From Mycobacterium gordonae (lineage in GTDB: Bacteria > Actinomycetota > Actinomycetes > Mycobacteriales > Mycobacteriaceae): a DNA stretch of 64,000 nt. The stretch covers positions 4,806,739-4,870,738 of the forward strand of contig NZ_CP070973.1 of NCBI RefSeq assembly GCF_017086405.1, written 5' to 3'. Positions 58,861 to 64,000 of the stretch are shown one piece after another (the stretch's first letter is position 1; the number at the start of each line of letters is the position of its first letter). A program made the translations under genes and the position numbers. The notes under the pieces were generated by a model. That model worked only from the letters and a program-made list of their open reading frames with translations. It was not told the DNA's origin and did not search any database.

Positions 58861-60531
58861 ATGACCACAGCTCGCCCCGCAAAGGCGCCCCGAAACGAGG
58901 GCCAGTGGGCTTTGGGCAATCGCGAGCCGCTGAACCCCAACGAGGAGATGAAGAAGGCGGGCGCGCCGCTGGAGGTCCGGGAGCGCATCGAGAACGTCTA
59001 CGCCAAGAACGGATTCGACAGCATCGACAAGAGCGACCTGCGCGGGCGCTTCCGGTGGTGGGGCCTCTACACCCAGCGTGAGCAGGGTTATGACGGCTCG
59101 TTCACCGGCGACGACAACGCGGATCTGCTCGAGGCGAAGTACTTCATGATGCGAGTGCGCTGCGACGGCGGGGCGATCTCGACGGCGGCATTGCGCACAC
59201 TGGGCGAGATTTCCACCGAGTTCGCCCGCGACACGGCCGACATCTCCGACCGGGAGAACATCCAGTACCACTGGATCAGGGTGGAGGACGTGCCGGAGAT
59301 CTGGCGGCGCCTAGACGAGGTGGGCCTGCAGACCACCGAGGCCTGTGGCGACTGCCCCCGCGTGGTGCTGGGCTCGCCGCTGGCCGGCGAGTCGCTCGAC
59401 GAGGTGATCGACCCGACCTGGGCCATCGACGAAATCGTGCGCCGTTACATCGGCAAGCCCGAGTACGCCGACCTGCCGCGCAAGTACAAGACCGCGATCT
59501 CGGGGCTGCAGGACGTCGCGCACGAGATCAACGACATCGCCTTCATCGGAGTCAACCACCCCGAGCACGGGCCCGGCCTGGATCTGTGGGTCGGCGGCGG
59601 CCTGTCGACCAACCCGATGCTGGCCCAGCGCCTGGGCGTGTGGGTTCCGCTGCAAGAAGTGCCCGAAGTGTGGGAGGCGGTGACCTCGATATTTCGGGAC
59701 TACGGCTACCGGCGGCTGCGGGCCAAAGCGCGGCTGAAATTCTTGGTCAAGGACTGGGGCATCGCGAAGTTCCGGGAAGTTCTCGAAGCCGAATACCTCA
59801 AGCGCCCGTTGATCGACGGGCCGGCGCCCGACCAGATCGCGCATCCCATCGACCACGTCGGCGTCCAGCGCACCAAGAACGGACTCAATGCCATCGGGGC
59901 CTCCCCGATCGCGGGGCGGGTGTCCGGCACCATCTTGAGCGCGGTCGCCGAGCTCGCTGAGCGCGCCGGCTCCGATCGGATCCGCTTCACCCCCTACCAG
60001 AAACTGGTCATCCTCGACATCCCCGACGATAAGGTCCAGGAGACCGTCACGGGGCTGGAAAGCCTTGGCCTGCAGGTGCGGCCGTCGCAGTGGCGACGAA
60101 ACCTGATGGCCTGCAGCGGAATCGAGTACTGCAAGCTGTCGTTCGCCGAAACCCGGGTGCGCGCACAGTCTTTGGTGCCCGAGCTGGAGCGGCGGCTGGA
60201 AGACACCAACTCCCGCTTGGACGTGCCGATCACCGTCAACATCAACGGCTGCCCCAATTCGTGCGCCCGCATCCAGATCGCCGACATCGGGTTCAAGGGC
60301 CAGATGGTGGACGACGGAGCGGGCGGCTCCGTCGAGGGATTCCAGGTGCATCTGGGCGGCGGCCTTGGGCTGGATAGCGGATTCGGGCGAAAACTGCGTC
60401 AGCACAAGGTCACCAGCGAGGAGCTGGGTGACTACATCGAGCGGGTGACCCGCAATTTCCTCAAGCATCGCCAGCAAGGCGAGCGTTTCGCGCAGTGGGC
60501 CGTCCGGGCTGAGGAGGACGACCTGCGATGA
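58861..60531 (+). CDS. sirA: Ferredoxin-dependent sulfite reductase SirA (NirA)
   Basis: 556 residues. Reduces sulfite to sulfide with six electrons from ferredoxin. Siroheme/[4Fe-4S] cysteines in ACSGIEYCKLSF and NINGCPNSCARIQIAD (CX5C and CX3C); two ferredoxin-like half domains and ENIQYHWIRVEDVPEIW. TEACGDCPR and RWWGLYTQRE contain the Cys and Tyr cross-linked in the M. tuberculosis enzyme. ATG 58861 has GAAGGAG upstream. Overlaps cysH by 4 bp. Confidence 0.95.
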   Translation: MTTARPAKAPRNEGQWALGNREPLNPNEEMKKAGAPLEVRERIENVYAKNGFDSIDKSDLRGRFRWWGLYTQREQGYDGSFTGDDNADLLEAKYFMMRVRCDGGAISTAALRTLGEISTEFARDTADISDRENIQYHWIRVEDVPEIWRRLDEVGLQTTEACGDCPRVVLGSPLAGESLDEVIDPTWAIDEIVRRYIGKPEYADLPRKYKTAISGLQDVAHEINDIAFIGVNHPEHGPGLDLWVGGGLSTNPMLAQRLGVWVPLQEVPEVWEAVTSIFRDYGYRRLRAKARLKFLVKDWGIAKFREVLEAEYLKRPLIDGPAPDQIAHPIDHVGVQRTKNGLNAIGASPIAGRVSGTILSAVAELAERAGSDRIRFTPYQKLVILDIPDDKVQETVTGLESLGLQVRPSQWRRNLMACSGIEYCKLSFAETRVRAQSLVPELERRLEDTNSRLDVPITVNINGCPNSCARIQIADIGFKGQMVDDGAGGSVEGFQVHLGGGLGLDSGFGRKLRQHKVTSEELGDYIERVTRNFLKHRQQGERFAQWAVRAEEDDLR

Positions 60532-61268
60532 GCGAAGCGACCAAACTGACCGAAGACGAATTGCGCGAGCTGGCTGCGCGCGGCGCCGCCGAACTTCACA
60601 GCGCCGGCGCCACCGAGCTGCTGCAATGGACCGAAGAGAACTTCGGGAACATCAACGGGCCCCGCGGTTGGGCGACGTGCAACTACGTGGTGGCCTCCAA
60701 CATGCAGGACGCGGTGTTGGTGGATATGGCGGCCAAGGTGCGACCCGGTGTGCCGGTGATGTTCCTGGACACCGGATATCACTTCGTGGAGACCATCGGC
60801 ACCCGCGATGCGATCGAATCCGTCTACGACATCCGCGTTGTCAACGTCAACCCGGAGCACACGGTGGCCGAGCAGGACAAGCTGATGGGCAAGGACCTGT
60901 TCGCCCGTGATCCCGGCGAGTGCTGCCGGATGCGCAAGGTGGTTCCGCTCGGAAAGGCGTTGCGCGGCTACTCGGCGTGGGTGACGGGAATCCGCCGGGT
61001 GGAGGCGCCCACTCGCGCCAATGCTCCGCTGATCAGCTTCGACGAAGCGTTCAAGCTGGTGAAGATCAACCCGCTGGCGGCCTGGTCGGACCAGGACATG
61101 CAGCACTACATCGACGAGCACGATGTGTTGGTCAATCCCCTTGTCTACGAAGGTTATCCGTCGATCGGCTGCGCCCCGTGCACGGCGAAGCCGGTCGAGG
61201 GCGCCGACCCGCGCAGCGGCCGCTGGCAGGGCTTGTCCAAGACCGAATGCGGTCTGCACGCGTCGTGA
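60528..61268 (+). CDS. cysH: Adenylylsulfate reductase CysH
   Basis: 246 residues. Reduces APS to sulfite. The four cluster cysteines of the assimilatory APS-type enzyme are present: ECCRMRKVVPL (CC) and GCAPCTAKP (CxxC); the C-terminal catalytic Cys is in SKTECGLHAS. The CC pair distinguishes it from PAPS reductases. ATGA overlap with sirA and GTGA overlap with the next gene make a tight operon. Confidence 0.95.
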   Translation: MSEATKLTEDELRELAARGAAELHSAGATELLQWTEENFGNINGPRGWATCNYVVASNMQDAVLVDMAAKVRPGVPVMFLDTGYHFVETIGTRDAIESVYDIRVVNVNPEHTVAEQDKLMGKDLFARDPGECCRMRKVVPLGKALRGYSAWVTGIRRVEAPTRANAPLISFDEAFKLVKINPLAAWSDQDMQHYIDEHDVLVNPLVYEGYPSIGCAPCTAKPVEGADPRSGRWQGLSKTECGLHAS

Positions 61269-61987
61269 CAGTTCGGACGACCCTGGTGCTGACGGCGCAC
61301 GGCAGCGCAGACCCACGTTCGGCGGCCAATGCCCGGGCCGTCGCGAATCAGGTCGCCCGCGTGCGACCCAGACTGGATGTGCGAGTCGCCTTCTGCGAGC
61401 ACAATTCGCCGGGGTTGGTCGAGGTGCTGAACGCATGCCCCGGTGACGCGGTCGTCACCCCCTTACTGCTGGCCGACGCCTACCACGCCCGGGTCGACAT
61501 CCCCGCCCAGATCGCCGGATGCGGCCTCGCTGACCGGGTTCGGCAGGCCGGGGTCCTCGGCGAAGACGACCGTCTGATTTCGGTGGCGCGTCAGCGGGTC
61601 ATGCAGTCCGGGGGCTCGCGGGTCGACGACACCCTGGGAGTGCTGGTGGTGGCCATCGGATCGTCCAACGCGGCTGCCAATGCCCGGACTGCCGAGGTAG
61701 CGCCCCGGCTTGCCGCCGGAACGCGGTGGGCCGCAGTCGCTACCGCGTTCGCCACGCACCGGGAGCCGTCGCTGGCCGAGTCGGTGCACCGGCTGCGCGA
61801 CCAGGGTGCGCGCCGGGTGGTCATCGCGCCGTGGTTCCTCGCGCCGGGTCGCATACCGGACCGGGTGCAGCGCTTCGCGGCCGAGACCGGGGTGGCCATG
61901 GCCGCACCGCTGGGGGCGCACCCGTTGGTCGCCCAGACCGTGCTGGACCGCTTCGACCACGCCACCGCGCGGCGCGCCGCCGCCTGA
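61265..61987 (+). CDS. Sirohydrochlorin ferrochelatase (CbiX/SirB-like)
   Basis: 240 residues, two CbiX-type half domains. Metal-binding His in LVLTAHGSADPRSAANARAV, LLLADAYHARVDIPAQIAGC, then second half WAAVATAFATHREPSLAES and RRVVIAPWFLAPGRIPDRVQ. Inserts iron to make siroheme, the cofactor of SirA, which explains its place in the operon (Rv2393-like). GTG 61265 overlaps the cysH stop. Confidence 0.88.
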   Translation: MTVRTTLVLTAHGSADPRSAANARAVANQVARVRPRLDVRVAFCEHNSPGLVEVLNACPGDAVVTPLLLADAYHARVDIPAQIAGCGLADRVRQAGVLGEDDRLISVARQRVMQSGGSRVDDTLGVLVVAIGSSNAAANARTAEVAPRLAAGTRWAAVATAFATHREPSLAESVHRLRDQGARRVVIAPWFLAPGRIPDRVQRFAAETGVAMAAPLGAHPLVAQTVLDRFDHATARRAAA

Positions 61988-62097
61988 GTCACCCAGGCTG
62001 AAAACTGGCAGCCAGGCGCCGGCTCGCCGAACCTCGGCCTCGATCCCGCAACTCCCCAATCGGTGTGACGCGAACGCCACCGGGTACCCGCGCACCC

Positions 62098-62334
62098 ATG
62101 ACCGCGATGCCACCAGATCCCAATCCGGCTCAAGTACCGGGCCTCGAGCCCGGCGGGGGTGTCCCGCCCGGTTCGACACCCCCCGACTCGGCTCAGACGT
62201 CGGGTGTGTCGGCACCACAACCACGCCCCAAACGGATACTCACCCCGCTGGTGCTGACCGCCATCATCGCGGTGATCGTGTTCGCCCTGATGTTCGTCGC
62301 GGTCGCCGTGTGGATGCTGGCGAGCCTTCCGTAA
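62098..62334 (+). CDS. DUF6480-like small membrane protein
   Basis: 78 residues: a Pro/Gly-rich cytosolic part (DPNPAQVPGLEPGGGVPPGS) and one C-terminal membrane helix (LVLTAIIAVIVFALMFVAVA). The GLEPGGGVPP motif matches the family I recall as DUF6480, widespread in actinobacteria with unknown role. GTG 62065 and ATG 62107 are alternative starts; none has a clear ribosome-binding site. Convergent with cysA. Confidence 0.7.
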   Translation: MTAMPPDPNPAQVPGLEPGGGVPPGSTPPDSAQTSGVSAPQPRPKRILTPLVLTAIIAVIVFALMFVAVAVWMLASLP

Positions 62335-62344
62335 CCCGCCCTCA

Positions 62345-63397
62345 TCAGGCGGTGGTGAGCGTCGGCTCCTGGTAAACCTCGTTGGCGATCGGCGGCACCC
62401 GGGTGGCGCGCACATACACGACGTCGCCTTCCTTCAGCGCCAGCGCCTCAGCGTCGCCGCGAGTGATCTGAGCGGTGAACGGGCCCCCGGATGCGGCGCT
62501 GGTCAGTTCGACCCGAACTTCGAAGCCGAGGGTCACGACACGGTCCACCGTGGCGCGTACGACGCCGACCGACTCCGCAGTGCCGTCGCCGCCGGCCACC
62601 GCCATCTCGGGATTGCGACCGACCCGGATGTCGTGCGGTCGGACCAGTGCGCCGTTCAGCGCCGAGACCGCGCCCAGGAAGGACATGACGAACGCGTTCT
62701 CGGGTGCGTCGTACACGTCGGTCGGGGAACCGATCTGTTCGATGCGGCCCTTGTTGAGCACCGCGATCCGGTCCGCCACGTCCAGCGCCTCGGCCTGGTC
62801 GTGGGTGACCAGCACCGTGGTGACGTGCACTTCGTCGTGCAGGCGCCGCAACCAGGACCGCAGGTCCTCGCGCACCTTGGCGTCCAGCGCGCCGAACGGC
62901 TCGTCGAGCAGCAGCACCTCCGGGTCGACCGCCAGCGCTCGCGCCAGTGCCATGCGCTGACGTTGACCGCCGGACAGCTGGTTGGGATAGCGGTTCTGAA
63001 AACCGCTGAGCCCCACCACTTCCAACAGATGATCCACCTTCTCGGCGATCTCCGCCTTGGGCCGCTTGCGGATCTTCAAACCGAACGCGACATTGTTGCG
63101 CACGGTCAAGTGCTTGAACGCCGCGTAGTGCTGAAAGACGAATCCGATACCTCGGCGTTGTGGCGGTACCCGGGTGACGTCGCGTCCGTTGATCGTGACG
63201 GTTCCCGAGTCGGGCTGGTCGAGTCCGGCGATGGTGCGCAACAGTGTCGACTTGCCCGAACCGCTGGGTCCCAGCAGCGCGGTCAGCGATCCGGTGGGCA
63301 CCACGAAATCCACGTGGTCCAAAGCGACGAAGTCGCCGTAATGCTTGTAGGCGTCCCGCACGACGATCGCGTTCTTGCCCTGGTCGGTCCCGGTCAT
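62345..63397 (-). CDS. cysA: Sulfate/thiosulfate ABC transporter ATPase CysA
   Basis: 350 residues. Walker A LGPSGSGKSTLLRT, Q-loop FVFQHYAAFKHL, signature LSGGQRQRMALARAL, Walker B LLLDEPFGALDAK and H-loop VLVTHDQAEALDVA; C-terminal TOBE-like region with MSFLGAVSALNGALVRPHDI. Energises sulfate uptake through CysT/CysW with SubI. ATG 63397 has GGAGAC upstream and follows cysW by 22 bp. Equivalent to Rv2397c. Confidence 0.95.
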   Translation of the reverse strand: MTGTDQGKNAIVVRDAYKHYGDFVALDHVDFVVPTGSLTALLGPSGSGKSTLLRTIAGLDQPDSGTVTINGRDVTRVPPQRRGIGFVFQHYAAFKHLTVRNNVAFGLKIRKRPKAEIAEKVDHLLEVVGLSGFQNRYPNQLSGGQRQRMALARALAVDPEVLLLDEPFGALDAKVREDLRSWLRRLHDEVHVTTVLVTHDQAEALDVADRIAVLNKGRIEQIGSPTDVYDAPENAFVMSFLGAVSALNGALVRPHDIRVGRNPEMAVAGGDGTAESVGVVRATVDRVVTLGFEVRVELTSAASGGPFTAQITRGDAEALALKEGDVVYVRATRVPPIANEVYQEPTLTTA

Positions 63398-63419
63398 GTC
63401 TCGAGTCTCCTTGTCCGGC

Positions 63420-64000
63420 CTACTTGCTTGCTGTTGCCCGACGGGCATCGAGCGCCACTTGAACGATCAGCACCAGCACGGCAACCCCCATCAACAACGT
63501 CGACAACGCGTACGCGCCGTACTCCGCCCCCCGGTTGTAGCGGTCGGATACCAACAGCGTCAGCGTCTGCGACTGTCCCGGCAGGTTGGCCGACACCATG
63601 ATCACCGCACCGTATTCACCAAGCGTGCGCGCGATGGTCAACACGATGCCGTAGGTCAGGCCCCACCGGATGGACGGCAACGTGATCCGCCAGAAGGTCT
63701 GCCACCAACCAGAACCCAGCGTTGCGGCGGCCTGTTCCTGGTCGGTGCCCAACTCGTGCAGCACCGGTTCGACCTCGCGCACCACGAACGGCAGCGTGAC
63801 GAAGATGCTGGCCAGCACGATGCCGGGCAGGCCGAAGATGATCTTGAATCCGAGGTCACGCTCCACGAACCCGAGGGCGCCCGCGCTGCCCCACAACACA
63901 ATCAGCGCCACGCCGACGATCACGGGCGACACCGCGAACGGCAGATCGATCACCGCCTGCAGGATGCCCTTGCCGCGAAACCGGTTGCGCGCGAGCACCA
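63420..64000 (-). CDS. cysW: Sulfate ABC transporter permease CysW, C-terminal part (gene runs off the window)
   Basis: About 193 residues visible. Membrane segments PFAVSPVIVGVALIVLWG, IIFGLPGIVLASIFVTLP and TLLMGVAVLVLIVQVAL, and the permease EAA-type loop EQAAATLGSGWWQTFWRITL. The sequence ARTLGEYGAVIMVSANLPGQ is typical of CysW. The N-terminal part lies beyond position 64000. Confidence 0.92.
   Translation of the reverse strand, partial: VLARNRFRGKGILQAVIDLPFAVSPVIVGVALIVLWGSAGALGFVERDLGFKIIFGLPGIVLASIFVTLPFVVREVEPVLHELGTDQEQAAATLGSGWWQTFWRITLPSIRWGLTYGIVLTIARTLGEYGAVIMVSANLPGQSQTLTLLVSDRYNRGAEYGAYALSTLLMGVAVLVLIVQVALDARRATASK

Overview
The window is chromosomal DNA from a Mycobacterium, most likely a slow-growing non-tuberculous species. 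The evidence is two PE_PGRS genes, mycobactin (mbt) genes, mycobacterial-type regulatory motifs, and gene order that largely follows M. tuberculosis from recO/amiA2 through era, phoH1, dnaJ2-hrcA, the mbt cluster and hemN to the sulfate-assimilation genes. No rRNA, tRNA, CRISPR array or intact insertion sequence was seen. Comparisons with M. tuberculosis are from memory.

Region by region: 1-6756 holds a recO fragment, amiA2, a decayed stretch, a PE_PGRS protein with a phosphodiesterase-like C-terminus, a divergent GlxA-type regulator / DJ-1 pair and a small gene with an apparent CTG start. 6745-10614 is the housekeeping operon phoH1-ybeY-corC-like-era. 10668-14300 holds a broken TetR gene, a second PE_PGRS gene and non-coding DNA. 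14301-17870 is hrcA-dnaJ2-rsmE plus a SnoaL-like gene. 18048-18944 is an Rv2375-like gene and the secreted antigen gene mtb12/cfp2, separated by a perfect hairpin terminator.

19185-55277 is an unusual mycobactin locus. mbtK, mbtM and mbtL, which sit in a separate locus in M. tuberculosis, are joined here to mbtH-G-F-E-D-C. mbtB lacks its thioesterase; the thioesterase is a separate gene upstream of mbtC, fused to a carrier-like domain that has lost its phosphopantetheine serine. Between that gene and mbtB lies a 6-kb island: an SDR / metal-dependent-hydrolase-like / Baeyer-Villiger monooxygenase / MerR operon, and a convergent pair made of an Rv0079-like gene and a DesA-type acyl-ACP desaturase, preceded by two DosR-like boxes. 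Tandem IdeR-like iron boxes precede both mbt units. Downstream of mbtA, where M. tuberculosis has mbtJ and the salicylate synthase mbtI, there is a KS-AT-DH-KR-ACP iterative polyketide synthase of the 6-methylsalicylic acid synthase type. The prediction is a mycobactin capped by 6-methylsalicylate made from malonyl-CoA rather than salicylate made from chorismate.

55578-64000 returns to conserved order: a small unknown gene, an SbtA-like membrane protein (Rv2387), hemN/hemW, then sirA-cysH-ferrochelatase preceded by a short leaderless Cys-rich leader peptide gene, a DUF6480-like membrane protein, and the sulfate transporter genes cysA and cysW (cysW cut by the window end).
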